64,000 nucleotides of DNA from Pithys albifrons albifrons (taxonomy: Eukaryota > Chordata > Aves > Passeriformes > Thamnophilidae), in contig NC_092461.1 of NCBI RefSeq assembly GCF_047495875.1, positions 69,490,299 through 69,554,298 of the forward strand, in the 5' to 3' direction. The position numbers were made by a program, and so were the translations under genes. Below the pieces are notes generated by a model. That model was not told the origin of the DNA and did not search any database. It worked only from the letters and a program-made list of their open reading frames with translations. Position 1 is the stretch's first letter; the number at the start of each line of letters is the position of its first letter. Positions 13,601 through 28,600 of this stretch are shown here, piece by piece.

Positions 13601-16600
13601 TTGAGGCATATTGAGCAGTAATTCAGAAGAAACTGAGGGAGGCCTGAGGATGTGGTTAGAACATTAATCTTCTTCAAGCTTCACCATAAGCCTCTTGCTT
13701 GGGAGGAAGAGGGAACATGGGATATTAATCCTTCTCAAAATCAGTTAAGATCTGAGGAGAGCTAGAAAGGCTCTGAACCTCTGTAGTTGTGTGATTGATG
13801 CATCCAAAGCCACACTTGAGAGTACAGTATGGGAGACTTCTTACAAAACAGACTGGAAAAATCTACCATAAAATATTCCAAGCTTTGTATTTTTATTAAT
13901 TTTAGAGAAGCAGTAACCTGCTTTACCAGCAGAATGGCAGTACTTGATGTTGGAGAGTTTTTCCTGTTATAATTATTTAGAAAATTTTAATACATTAAAT
14001 TTGATTAATTAAAAGTTACTACTAATAAATGTGATGATATGTGATGATAATGTTTGGGAGTAGGGAAATAAAAGTTGTAATCTAAATTATTTATCATGAT
14101 AAAGTCTTACCTATTCTTGTCAACAACAGGAAGCAGTGATGTGTAACTATGTAAAAGTAGGGGAGAATATTTGATAGCTACTTGTTTCTATTTAGTCAGG
14201 TGTCTGTTCTGCCCAGAGGATATATGATATGATTTTTTAAATCAGACATGATACGAAATTGTAAATAGCATGTGAAATAGTAAGAATTGCTTATAAGATG
14301 GCTGTGAGCATATTGTGCAGGAGTTCTTGGTTATGCCTAATATTTCATGCTCTCTGTCTACTTTAGTAATACACAGACTCTGTGTGTGAAAGATCGTGTA
14401 TATTTCAGGAGGTGAAGGCTTTTATTTCTGTCATTTTTCCTCCCTCATTTTAAGCCTGCCAAAACGGTTGAATTTAATTCAGTTTTTTGGCATATGTAAC
14501 TCAAACTGTTATACTACTTTGCAACTATACTGTACAACTGTAGGAAAGGTGTGGGGTTTTTTATTTTATTTTTTAAACCTTATTTGTACTGTAGGGGAGC
14601 GTAGATAGATTTTTGATTCACTTTTTCTGATCCCTACTTTGTATATGCTGGTATATAGCCTTTAATTTTTTCCCCTCACAATAAATGTAGCTTTAGGTTC
14701 TCCTTTAACGAGTATTTTTTATTAGTCCATGCCTTTATGGCCTCTGTCATTTTTTTCTGTGTCTAAAACTGACCTTATTGACTTAAATGTAGAAAGCAAA
14801 AACATATTTTGTTTTCTATAGTATGTGTAGTTGCTATTCAGGTATAACCAAAAGCCGTCTTAGCTCACAGTGGAGGCCCTGGCATTCTTACAGCCTTCTG
14901 TATATGCATTTATGTGTATATGTATATGTAAACCCAGCTATTTCTACCCTCCAATTGAAACTGATCTCATTAGTTTATATGTAGACTTTTTATAGATTTT
15001 GTAGCTCCTAACCAAAAATCATTCCTGGGGGAAACTTATACCTCATGTTTGGTTTTCCATGATACTGTGTTTTTCATATCAGGATGCATCAATTTTCTAT
15101 TTGTTGTCATGATTCTGACATCTATTACAGATTTTGTTAAGTAGCTATTCACTCCCTATGATCTCATTATATAGAATTCACAGTATTTAGGTAGCTTTAA
15201 AGACGCTAAATCTGTTATCCAAACTTGTTCCTTTACCATTTAAACTGAAAATCTTGACATAGATTTTGACCTATGTGACGCAATGTCTTTGTTTATAATT
15301 TTTTAAAAATCTCAGTTAAAGCAACATTCTAAGCCTATTTTCATTTTGTCTTGGTATTCTGGTTTCTCTTGAACTAAAAACTTAGTTTTGAGATACCTGT
15401 TCTCAGAGGGTTCCAGCTTCCCTTTTTACAACTAGCCTAGCTTTCCACCTCCCTTCCAGTTCAGCAGGTCTGGCCTTGAGCTGCAGTACATGAAGAATGA
15501 GGTGCACGCAGTGTTTGCAGAAAGTTTCATACACACCAGCTTGGGAGAAGACAAGCTGTTCTCTGCACAGCATGTTGTGCAATAAGCTGTGTTGTGTCAA
15601 TCTTGCCTAGTCTTGTGGTCTTTTAACTCTACTGCTTAAAATAATTTCTGGTAGCTTACCCTTTAAGAGAAGATTATTTAATATTCTTTTTTGAGTGTTC
15701 TAACAGAAATTCCCATGTTGTTTGTTCCAGAAGTATACTGAAAACTTGGATTTTTTGTTAGGGGATATGTTTCACATGATGCTATTGTTGTCTTAATTAC
15801 TGTCAATTTCTGTCAGATTTTATTTGAGAAGTGAAAATGAGGATGAGAAACTATGTGGTCAATTCATTTGGTTGCCTAAAACCATGGTTGTAGTCATAGT
15901 ACTTACATCATTCTTGATTTAGTTTCAAACACCTCATAATACTTAAGCCAAAAAGTATAGTCATGCTTCCTGAAAGCTGTATATCTACTGTTTAGAAAAA
16001 TGCTCTTTCTCTTCTACTCAAAAGCTGCATTGAGACTCTCTGAAAAAGAGTTACTTTAAAATTAGTGTTCTTTAGGGGGTTGTAGTGTTTGTAGCAATTG
16101 CGTGGCCAAAATAATTTTTTGTCTAAATTACTAGTCTAATAGTCAAACACAGTTCTAGCTCCCCCAGAGAAGTTCAGAATTTCTTTGTTATTTTGGATTA
16201 GCAATCAATCTGAATCTTTTAAAGTAATAGAGAAGAATGGGTTGAAATGGAATAGGTTCCAGTTTATATTCTAAGGTATAATAAAAGATCTAATCCAAGG
16301 TAGATCCTTCTAAATGCTGCTCTAGTGTTTGTTTTGGTTGACGTTTGTAACCAGAACTTTAGATCAAGTTTTTAAAAATTCACCAGAAGAAAAAGTGTTG
16401 GGTGGCTTGGAATCATGCTAGTACAAGTTAACACTTACCTTGTACAATGGTTTGATTCCCTGTCTGTGGAGGTTTATGTCAGATTCTCAGCATGTTTTTG
16501 AGTGATAGATTTGGTCATTTGACTTCTCCAAACCTTTTATGATGTCAGAGTGAAGAACTAGTGAAAGCAGTACTGAAGAAAAAGTCACTAAGATGTAAAT

Positions 16601-19600
16601 TACAGAATAACTTACTATGCTGGCAAAATATGTACCTTCTGAGTACAAAATAACTCATGAACTATGTGGACAAATGTCCAAAGGATGCAGTCACCCCGGA
16701 TGACCAATATAAAAGGAGAATGGAATAATCAGATATCGATTGAAAGGAGACAAATCACCACAGAATACCAGTGTCCCTCACAGTGAAGTTAACTGTTCCA
16801 ATTAGAGTTTTTAAAAGCTGAAATCATGGTTAATCTTGTAGCTTTACTGGTATTTTAGTTGGAGGTGTATGCATTAGGGTTAATGATCTTGGTCTCTAAT
16901 TTTGGTAAACAAGGTAACAGTTCCTTGTTGCAAATGCGTTTATCTGCTGTTACAGTGTACGTGTCTGTGGAATTGTGCTTTCAAGACCTTTTATTGGTCT
17001 GAGGCTGATTTTTTAGGGTGACTGAAACATGTAAGGAGTCCTTTTTACAGGGTTTCAGACACATGGCAATAGAGGACTTTGATTACTTGTTTCCTTTTAC
17101 CACAGGGTTGTAGAGAATGGAAAGAACCCTGCATTTCCTGAGAGTTTTTGTTCTTTAGAGGTAAGTCCAAAGATAACTTAAGACAAACAGACTTTGATCA
17201 GGTTTTGTTCATTCAGGTGAGCAGAATTATGACAGTAGGATGCAAAGACAGTCTTGAAATTTATGTCAAACACTTTACCAGATAATTTCTGCTTTAGATA
17301 AAAACATTTTCTTGCTTCTATTTATTTTTGGTTGAAACATAGAAAACAGAATTAATTATGATCAGAAAAATTGCATAAATTTAAATTGTGAATATCAATG
17401 GAAATAATTCAACACCCAGCCAAAGATAAAAAGCTTTCTGGTTGCCTTGTGAATTCCTTGAAAAATTAGGTAGCGAGGATGTCTTCATTGACTCTTCAAC
17501 ATAACAGCAAGAGGAGATTAGCCTGGGTTTGTCTGGTCTTGTACTGGTAGTTGTGCTTCTTGAGGTTCATGTTCCAGGGGTGTGGTGAAGTTGTCAGTGT
17601 TCTAGGTATGTTGCTGCAGCCAAGTAGGATGAATGTAGCCCTACAAGGCAACCAAAGTTAACTTCTGTGCTCTGAACCATTGGGTGTCTGCCAATAACCC
17701 TTGAGTATGTCTGTGAACAGTCAATGACAAAAGCAAGCCCATTATTGGACAGGCTTCTTTTTCTGTGCTGGAGCTAAGCAACCTTACTGAGAAGTGTTAA
17801 ACATTCTAGGTTGCGGGCTTTTATTTCTTTGCCTGACATGATTCAGTCTTTTGGCTTCATTCATTTAGCAGAGAGCTGCTTATCTATTTTCTTCATGCAG
17901 CCATACCAGTTATATGAAATAAATTGTTTTGATCGTTCTAAAGTATCCCGAGATCTCCACAGAAATGGAGATGGTAGGAAGAACAAGTCAAATCACTTGC
18001 AACTTTATTTCAGAAGTGATGAAAAGATAAGAAAGGTACATTTGTGTAGCTTTTAATTTCTTTACTACAGTTAAGTTACATATGTACTCCAAAGGAAGCA
18101 AAATACCTGCTTTATCTTCTTGCTGCACATTCTCATTTTGAAAACAGGATTGACTAAAACCAAAACAAATAAAGGGTTTAACATAGTGTTCTTATTGCCT
18201 GCATGAGTATCTGCTTAGTGTAGTCTTAGACTGAAACAGTTCTGGCATGTGGACAAATAGTTACTCCATGTGGTTTGAACTTCTTCATCTGCTTGCAACC
18301 TCCTCAATGCAGAGTAATAATCTTCACTGTTTGAATGTAATGAGCATATTTTGTGATATTGCCTAAGTAACCAGCATCAAAAGTAGAACTGTTGTTCCAT
18401 GGACTCCTAATTGCAGTCAGGCTTGTTCGTGAAGACTTAATTCTACTCTTTGCCTCCCACTACCCAGAGAGAATTTCTTGGCACTTGGAATGCACATGTA
18501 AAAATAACTTTGGGTGGATTATAATATGGAATGCTGTTACAATACCTTGCATACATGCCATGCCCTGAAGCATGTGTCTGTTTAGTTGTACAATCTGACT
18601 TATAGTCTGTTAGCTTATGAGAACTTTGAAAACTTGTTATTGGAAAGAAACTTAGCTATTTTTTCAGGCTAATGAATTTTGATCTCCATGTTAGTTCAGA
18701 AAAAAATCTTTTGTCTCTGAGAAACATATCATATCTCAATACTTTGAAATGATTTATGAGCAATATATATGAGTACCTTCTTAAGAGGATTTCTTCTTTT
18801 AATGTCTGCATTTCCTATGTATACAGTAAACAGCTGCAGCTCATCTGAAATGGGTATCTAGTTAAATACTTAGATAGCATTGGAGTATTTTTATATAACA
18901 ATTCCTTTGGACTTATCTCTGTTATGTGACAGATCCTGACACATTAGAATGTCTCTCTGTTATGATGTTTCTGAAAAATTAACAAATATTAATTTGCTGC
19001 TCTGGGAAATACTGGTGTTTGCTCTCACTTTTCTGGGAGCCAGCCTGCTGGGACACAAGGTTCTGGTTTGGTTAAGTTGCCACAGGCAAGACTCCTAGAC
19101 AGAGAGTGTCAGTGCTGGTCATCAGTTGTGCAACAAGTGATCTCAATTGTGAGGATTTTTTTCCTACTATAATATAGTGACTTGTGACTTCTGTTTTGTG
19201 TTTGAAAGTGTATTGCTGGGGAAACAACCTTGATAAAACTAAAATCTTAAACTGACAACACTTAAGTTCTCATAGGAGCATCAAAAATGGTGTATAATAA
19301 AGCTTTGTAGGAAAACACTAACTTGTAACTTCGGGCTTCCCTTGTGAACACAATCAGTAGATCTCCCTGAAAAAGCAACTTTGTCCACGAGTTAAGAGTA
19401 AGTCTCAGGGTGGAAAATTTGGTGGTATGAAGTCTAGTGCATGCTTGACTGTGTTAAGTATCTGAACTGTGCCATGGTAATTGTCCAAAGGATAACAGAA
19501 CTAACAAAAGCGTCTACCCAGGGTTTTTAAAGAAACAGTTAAGTTCAGTCTTTATGTTGCCTGGTTAAACTGTGGTCCCGTGGTGTAAAGGAGAGCACTC

Positions 19601-22600
19601 TGGACTCTGAATCCCAAGGACCTGAGTTCGAGTCTCAGTAGGGACCATCCCCCGGGCAGTTCAATGCCTCCCTGCCATCCCATCCCGTCAGATCTTGGAT
19701 GCTCATCAGGGTCAGCCCTGGTTAGTACCGGGTGCTGTGACAGTCCCGAGGACTTCCCTGTCACTGTCCAAGCTCGCTCGGCCGTGGCAAATGGACCTTA
19801 GGACTTAAAAGGGGGGACCAGTTCTGCGCACGCTGTGCCTCACCTAAAAGTCCACTGCGCAGGCTGGAAGGGCACACCCACGTGGGGAGAGCACTGCCCA
19901 AATCTTTGTTCATGAAGTTTGGCCATACATACATACATACTTGAAGAAACTGCATAAAAAGATTTTGGGATCAGTTTTCATTTTGTAGGTGGCTTATGTT
20001 GTTTTAGTCTTCACACTGTGTGGTTCTGTATATGTCCTCCCTTCTGGAACTATTTGTGGTAGTTTGGAGAAGGATTGACTTTGAGAATGGTGGTTATGAA
20101 TGGAAAGTAAAATGCTTGTGTATGTTTCCAGGACATAAGAATGCAACAGAGACAATCGGTTACCTTTTGAGCTTCATATTTTTGGTGTATTTTTTAGTAT
20201 ACCTTAGGGGTAAAATAGGCTGTTCTTTTGGTTGTTTCTATGTTCATTAAGGAAGCAGTAATTGTGCTTTTTTAATATGCTGTGCAGTTTGCCTTTGAGT
20301 AACCTGTATACAAGCAAATTTAAGAAAACAAATAATTGTTCAAGTTGTCAATATTGCTTTAATTAGTTTATGTACATGTAAATTGTATGGAGAAACTGGG
20401 GATAGTTGGAGAAAATGACTTGCAGATTTCAGCACTGTCTGGATACTGTTCCATGGTATTGGTTAATTTTTGACTTAGGAAGTGAGAATTTATGCTGCAA
20501 TTAAAAAACCTGTTCTTTTCAAACCGGTAACCCTTATTCTTACATGTACAGGAAGTGACCAAAGTTCAGAAATCAGTAAAGACAAATACCATCTTTACTA
20601 CAAAGGGATAGGAATTTTTAATAACTTCTGATTTCATTGGGGTTGCATATATAAGTTCATTGTTCATTTGCTGAAAGTTTAGCTATCAGTGATTTGAGGA
20701 CAGTGGAATTTTGTCATGGTGCCTGAGACAAGGCTTAGACTTCTAAAAAAGGGAGGGTGTTCACAACCTTCAGGTTTTTGTCAGTATTAATTCTGAAATG
20801 ACTGGATAAAATGCTCTGCAGTTTTGTGGTTTATTTTTGGAAGGTAAATATTGTTAGTTCCTAAATTTTTTGGATATGCACATGTACTTGTAACCATGTG
20901 TTCAGCAGCAAATGCATTCTGAAATACGCAGGTGTGTTGGGTTTTTAACGCTGCTTTCTCACTGTATTTTTTATAACTTGTTCTTGATGCATTTACAGTA
21001 GTACAGAAAAGTTGTGTCCAGTCCTATTGTAACAATGTGCTCAATATACAATAAGTGGAAAGACTTTTTCTTCTGGTAGGGTAGGTAAATATTAAAACTT
21101 AAAGTACAAATATGCTTAGGAAAATATTTTCCATGTAGTATGTTACTGGTAAAGTTTTGAGCTGAAGGATTTATTTTGACTTTTGTATTACTTTCCTCAT
21201 TTTGATGTTTTAGTAGGCCCTTTGAGGGGAACAGCCTTTTTCCTTAAATTGTTAAACTTCAAATAATCATTCTTCCCACTAGTTAAGATTTTGGAATTGA
21301 TTATAATAGGCATTGATGTTACTGTGCTTTTTTAGTAAGATATGGTACTTGCCATATGTAGGTCTCTGTCTTAACTTTTCCAAGTGGACTGGTAAATTCT
21401 CGTCTTCTTCTGGCTGTAAAATGCCTCTGTCTCATCCAGTACTTTTAAAAGTAAAACTTCCATGTTGTTTTGTAGATACCAAGTTTCAGCATTCTGTTTT
21501 AGAGCTTTGTGGACACTCTGCATGGCTGCTCATTATGTTCCTCTGGTTTATTATTCAGTGAAAGACTTTAATATTTTCCCTGCTGTTTCCTCATGCATCT
21601 CTACTTGCATCTGGTGCATCTGCACTTTTGCTGATTGATCCTTCAGTTCATCATCTTGTTCTGAGCTTCTACTTGGCCCATAAAAAGTTTTCTACTTATT
21701 GGACCTTGATTCCAGCGCTTTCTATCACCTTACTAGGATAAGTGTTATTATTCACGTGTGTGCACTGAATATTTTATATTAGCAGCATTTGATTAATTTT
21801 ATAAGGTGCTTTTGGAACTGCAAGTTTCACCTGCCTGGTTTTGAGCTATTTCTCAGTAAATAGTATGTAGGTTTGTTTGTCATGTAATTAGTTATTTTAT
21901 GTAAGAATAAAAGAAGTTTTGTTACTTTGATGAACTTTTAAGATGTACAACTTTTTAGCTATCTAAATTTCACACTTTTTATGTTTATGTCTTCATTTCA
22001 GTGTAATTGGCACACTAATATGATTTGCACTTTGCTGATTTTTTTTGTCCCCCAGGAAATGTACGAGGTTGCCAAGAAGCTTTGCTCCTTTTGTGAAGGT
22101 CTTGTACACGATGAACATCTTCAGCATCAAGGCTGGGCTGCCATAATGGCCAACTTGGAAGATTGTACATACTCTTACCAAAAGCTGCTTTTCAAGTTTG
22201 AAAATGTGTATTCAAGCTATTTGCAGTCCATAGATGATATCAAGTTGAAACTTACACAGTAGGTTTGCTATTAAATTCAGTCTCCAGTGTTACTCTATTT
22301 TAAACATAGTTTTTGTGTTGTAAGTTGGTGCTAGTTTTGATTGATTGAGCATGTATTTGTTTGATTATGTGGCATGGAAAACAGTTTTTCTCTTCTGTGC
22401 TAATCATTTCTTTGACTGATGCATTTCCTTGTATTCATGACCAGAAAGAAACTGGAATTATATGGAAGATAAGCTCATTAATGAACACCTGTTTAAGAGC
22501 TGGAGTCATTCCAAATGTGCAGTAGAAATAGCTAGATAATAAATTTAGACTTTAACATTTTTAAAAGCCTATTCACACTTTTAAATTAATTGGTTTTTAG

Positions 22601-25600
22601 TACATTTGAGATATCAAGAATTACAATTTGTGTTGAAAGTACGAAGTAATAACACAAACTTTGAGTGTATATGTGTACCCTGGAGGGAGGCATATGCACA
22701 TATATGTGTATACTTATGTTCTGCAGATTGTGGATGTTACTTCAAAGAAAGTCTCTTACATCTTTGTGGCCACTATAGTATTACGGTATTTCTGTGAGTG
22801 CTTTGCCCAACAGAATGTAAGCAGATGTTGGATACTTAAAACTTATTTATGGTTTATTTTTTAATCTTTAAAAAAGGTTTAGCTCATAGGTTTTACCAAA
22901 TAAATAGAAACTATTTAAACTCTGCAGGAGTAGTCAGAGAACACTCAAATCATTGATAATAAGCATTGTTATCCATTTAGATTGGAAGTCCCAATTGTGT
23001 TAAAAAAAAGGCAAATGTGTATGTCTCAGTTTATCAAACTCCTTTTTTTTCCACTGCATTATAACCATAAGTTTACATCCTAGTTTAGAAGACTTCATTA
23101 TCGGCAGTGGAAGAGAGCAAAAAAAAACCAGTGACTTCTTTAGCTGTCCTACTGTGTTGCTGGTGGTGAACACAGTATTATGAAAGAGTAATTCCAAAGT
23201 AATTTTTCAATCTGCTTCAATTCTAAAGTAAATAGTACTTTATATTGCAGGTGATTTGTAGCTAAGATTTCATGTCTCCTTGGCTTCTAGATATTCATGC
23301 TTTTTTCTTTTCACTTTTTTAAAAAAGGTTGGGTTCTGCTGTTTCTATCATGGCCAAGATACCACTGCTGGAGTGCCTAACGAGACATAGTTACAGAGAG
23401 TGTTTAGAAAGACTGGATTCTTCAGCTGAGCATGGAGAGACAGAAAGTGAAGAAACTGAGGATGGGAAATCTGCTGAATTGGTGCTTTATCCTGATACAT
23501 CTAAAATGAACAATAAATCAATGTTAGCATCATTTTGCAAGTCAGTTGAACATTCAGCTTTGGAAGGCACAGACCCTGAAAATATAAAAGATGATAAGGA
23601 ATCTGGTAAAAATGATACTGTCCAGGACAGTGAAACATCAGTAGAATTGAAAGATGATGATCAGCCTTCCTTCAATGTATCTTTGTTAGACTGGATAAAT
23701 GTTCAAGATAGACCTAACGATGTTGAATCCCTGGTCAGAAAATGTTTTGATTCTATGAGCAGGGTAAGTTAATTTTTTTAAAATCAAATTGCCTTGCATT
23801 GAATGTTGCTGCTTATATTCCAGATGCAGGTGCTTTTGAAGTGTCTCAACTTTTTGTAACATGTTTCTTATATAACTGTCTGACTGAAGACCAAAGCAGA
23901 GACTAGGGAGAGGCAAAGGTGGGGAAATTGTTTTAGGGTTCAGTTGTTAAGAATTTGACCTTTAGGAAGATGTATAATTTCACAATGAATGCTTGTTACC
24001 TTGCTTGTTTCTCAAATAACCATTCCTGTTGGAAAGCCAATGGCTTCTTGTAACATTTAAGCAAAGTGACTTCTATTCTTTGCCTTTTTAATAGGAATTA
24101 CATTTATAATAAAACTAAAGATTTTTCCTTGGCCAAAGTTAATGTCCTTTGTGTTTGAAATACTGAAGCCTTTATTAAAATATTGAACATGTGGCTAATC
24201 ATGATAAATCTGTATCCTGTATCAGTGAATTCTTTATCAGCTGATACAGATGTACTCAGAAGAGCTCAATCAGACTGGGCAATGTCAGTTTGTATTTCTG
24301 CTGTTGGTAGAATAAAACATTATTCGCTTGACTTTTAAAGTTGTTATTTCAATCAGTGAGCATTCTAACCTTTTAAAATTCTTTTGCCTATAGTTTTCCT
24401 TCTCTCTTTTCTTTCACTGTAACTGGTATTTCTTACATTGTCTAGGCTTGTTTGCATAGGTATAATATCTTGCTATTACAACTCAATATACCTTGAACAA
24501 AGAAAACTATTTCTATTGTCTTTGATGCTTTATTTCCTCTCTAAGGTATCACTGGAAGACTGATTCGGTTATTTCTAAAACCCATCTATTATAGAGAACA
24601 TTATGGTGTGGTCAGTCCTGCATTGATTTTTCAATTTTGTCTTAAAAGTAATTGGAGAATTAGGCTTAATATTAAGGGATGTTTAATATTTTAAGCTGTC
24701 TAAATTTTAGTAATGCAGAAAAGACTAAGTAAAAGATTGGACATTACAAGTTATTTTTCTTTAGCAAAAGCAATAATTATTTTTGTGTGTAAAAGACTTC
24801 CTGTGTGCTGAAGGCTGAGGGAGTTCTCTCTTCTGTTGGTTCAGTAAAGCTACAAGGTACTTTTTAGTAGTTTAGAAAAAGAGTAATAAAACCCACTAGT
24901 TCAGTTGCAAGAAGATAATTTCAATTTCTACATAATATTAACAGGATACAAATGTAGTGTCTTTTGAAAATCAGTATTTCAAGAGACAGATATTAAACAA
25001 TCGCTTCCAAATAAATTATAGCAATCCTAAAGACACAAAGATGCAAAAAATAGTTTGGTTAAATACTTACTCTAGCTTTTTTGATCAGCTTCTAGTTTTA
25101 TCTGACATACATCACACATTTTAGACAGGCTGTCTTGTCTTTTCTGTCATTGTCTTATCTAACACTAGGCAGAAATCCTTTATTTCAACTATTGTAATTG
25201 GTTTGTAACCTAAGTGGATTTTTTTGGCGTAAAAATGTGAATGAACCTGAAAAAATGAAGTTCCTTTTTGTATTCTTGACATAAGCAGAATTAGGAGAAA
25301 ATGCTTCAGTCACAGTATTCTGGCCACCATCAGAGCAACTGTGATTGATCAATTCTGACCCATTTTGGTTCACAAAAAAACCCCAGAGCTTTGAAGTATT
25401 GTGTTCCTGTCTTCCTTAGGAAAACGTTAATTTACTCTGTTTTGATAACAGCACAGACAAATAATCGAATGTTTTCTTACAATTGATTTACAATTAGTTG
25501 AAAACAGAAGTGGCCTGCAGCTGAAAAGGAAAAGAAACTACTAAACAAATATCTTGCAACTTAATTGTTCTTTCAATATTCATTTGAGATGACACTTTAA

Positions 25601-28600
25601 CTTAGCAAGCTAGAATAAAATGGCACTAATTTTTTCTGATTGTTTTGCCTGCCTTCTCCCCATGCCCTTTCCGTCTTGGAAATATGAATCATACAAATGG
25701 TATATGATTGCAGTTCTCATTGAAAAACTGAATTCAGGTAAGATTTTCATGACAGTGTAAAGCATCGGAGTAAGGGCTTTATACCTTTGGTACTGGTAAT
25801 CTTGACATAACTGATGTGTTACACAGAGTGCAGCTACATAGGTGTTAGTTCTGGGCTCTAGGTGCTTCTGCAAAATGACACTTCTAATTACAGAAACCCG
25901 GGCTGCAGTAAAAGCACTGGGTAAGTAGGAGCTAACCAGATCTTTAAGTAGTGTTGTAGCCAATTAAATAAAAAACTAGAAAAGGAAGATACTTTTAAAA
26001 GATGAGGAGACTAATATTATCTACTAGTTAATGTAGAGCTGAACGCTGCAGATGCAATTAAGTCAAAGATGGGAAAAAAAGAATGAATGGAGAAAATAAA
26101 TTATACAATGGAGTGAGAGGAATAGGCGATCTGTGTAAAAAGAGATTAAAACTAGATTATGAAGGAAAAAGGGAATAAAAAACCTCAACATATGTTTCTT
26201 TAGTATTTTGTCTGTTAAGAAACTGTTCTGGATGCTGCAGTGAATTAATTCAGGATATTGCAGAGGAGTAATCCTGAATAGAGTGGCAGTGAAGGTGATC
26301 CTATAAAATCAATCTGGTTTGATACCAGAGAGTACTTTTGTTACTGGTTCTTGAAGGTGGACAACTCACTTGAGAAAGACCAAGATGCATAGAACATCAC
26401 ATACTGAAAAATAACCTTTGTTGTTTTCAGAGAATTTGGATGTATTTTGTCACATTAATAACAGTAATAATTACTTATTCTAAGAAGTTCTGGGCTAATT
26501 ACTAGGTTTAGATACTTTTCCCTAAAGTTTTTTGCTTGGTTGGTTGGGGAATTTTATGTTTGAAGAAAATAGAAGACTATTCTTTGCAGTTGCTCCTTAA
26601 TTTGTAATGCTTCTCCTCTCCAGATGCCTCTCTTTGTACCCTGGACAGTTGTTTCCAGAATGAAGAAATGCTGTGTGTGAAAACTTACATGCAGTTAAAT
26701 AGTAAATTGAGGGGAAAACAGTGCTTTTATTTATGTTACTATTGAGTCATAAAAGTGCCTTATTTTTTGAGGGTTGATTTGTGTGCTCTCAGTGGCATAA
26801 GCCCTGTGTGTTGAGGAAAGAAGCCAGTGCTGTGACAGGTAGTATTATCTCACAAATAGCATTCTTTTTGCAAGATTCTCATAAAATAGATGGCATACCA
26901 TAACCATTTTGGATAATTTTGGGCAAATTGATTCATCTTCTGCTAACATCTATGATTGTAACTATGTTCCTAACTAATGTATTCTAGATTTAGGCTAAAC
27001 TCCGTCCTTCATAAGATGTTGCAATTACCTGTGTTGTGACTGGAACTCTTAATTTAATTCACTACTCTTGTAATGAAACTTGAAGAATCACCCTTAATAT
27101 CTGTGGGCATGGGTAGCCTCTTAATGCTTCAAGTACTTATTTTTTTCCTAGATGATGGCCTGTGAAGGAATATGATGAAATAATTTCAAAATGTGTTTCT
27201 ATTAAGAGGAAAACCTTAGCTAAAAGTACAACAAATGTGTATACATTGTTCTTCCATGGTATGTTTTCAGTTGCTTAGAACTGGTCTGCTTGTCTAAGTA
27301 GTGCGAAAAGATTGACAAGTCTTGCAGCTTTTTCCCGTCACCCTCCCTTCTGCACTTCCCACTGAGTCACACTCAGGATTTGTTTTGATTGTAGCTGTAT
27401 GGACTCTGTTCCAGGGCAGACTGTGTCCAGTAACTTTAAACTGCCTCTTCCCCCTGCACCTTGCCTTGTGCCTTCAACTAATGTCCCCTTTTTAAGGATC
27501 CCTATTTCTATGATGGTCAGGCTGGAATACTTGGAAGACATTCATGCTGTGTTACAGAATCCATAGACTCATTTACTCAGAATTCTGAAACAGATGACAG
27601 ATGTAGTCATGAATTAGATTAAAAAAAAAAGGAAGAAAAATATTGAGGTTAAAAAAACCTCATTTAACTAAATTACATCACCTTTCAGTGTGTCAGCTAC
27701 TAATAAACTCTTTTTTTCAGCTTGATCCAAGGATCATCCAGCCCTTTCTGGCAGAATGTCGCCAAACTATCGCCAAATTAGATAATCAGAACATGAAGGC
27801 TATTAAAGGTCTTGAGGATAGACTCTATGCATTGGACCAGATGATAGCAAGCTGCAGCAGACTGGTGAATGAACAAAAAGAACTTGCTCAGGTAATACAC
27901 ATTTGTGTGTGCAACATTGGAAGGCTGCAGATTTTTGATATGTATATGCTGTTAAAGTCACGGTGAGACAATTGCATGTCTTAATGCAAGGTAGTCTTCA
28001 ACATATCAGTCTGGGGTTGCTCAAAAAGATGCTATTGTCATAATAATTTGACATTTAAATATTGGCAGTTTTTACATCCTGTGGTCATGTTTTCACATGA
28101 TTTAGAGCTAGAAAATCAGAACTTTAATTGGGTATATGGAATAAGAGTTAAGTAGATTAATTTTGAAGGGAAATACTGAGTCCTTGGTAACTTGCAACTC
28201 TATTTTTCAGGATCAGGGAAGAGGTAAAGGGCTCAATGGTTGATCATCAGTCTTATAGTGAGGAGGAAGTAGTGTGCTTTTACTAGACTGTCATTTTAAG
28301 TGATAAAAAATTTGATTAAAGACTATTCTAAATGTGTAATACATAGCTCCTGTTTTTAAAGAACACTGCAATGTCATATGAATGTTGCTTTATTAAGTAC
28401 AGGTCATGTGAAGAGCTTCAGTTAATTTCATAGTTAAGGTTGTCCTTTAATGCTTTGTTTGCAGCTGAACTTATATAAAAATATGTATGTAGTCATTACC
28501 TGCTGATGTTTAGATTTTCACTGACTTCAGATCTGGGACCGTGAGGAAAAGCATGAGTTTGTTTTTCCTGCTTTCACAGTGACAAATTATTAGTGTGAAT

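Noticed and set aside
19574..19647. A functional tRNA-Gln(CTG) gene
   Set aside because: The anticodon stem no longer pairs on its 3' side (CCCAA where CCAG would be expected), one acceptor pair is lost, and the sequence continues into 5S-like and SINE sequence with no oligo-T terminator nearby. It is a SINE head.
19678..19742. A 5S rRNA gene
   Set aside because: Only the middle and the extreme 3' part are present, with about 26 nt missing between them, and it is fused to a tRNA-derived head.
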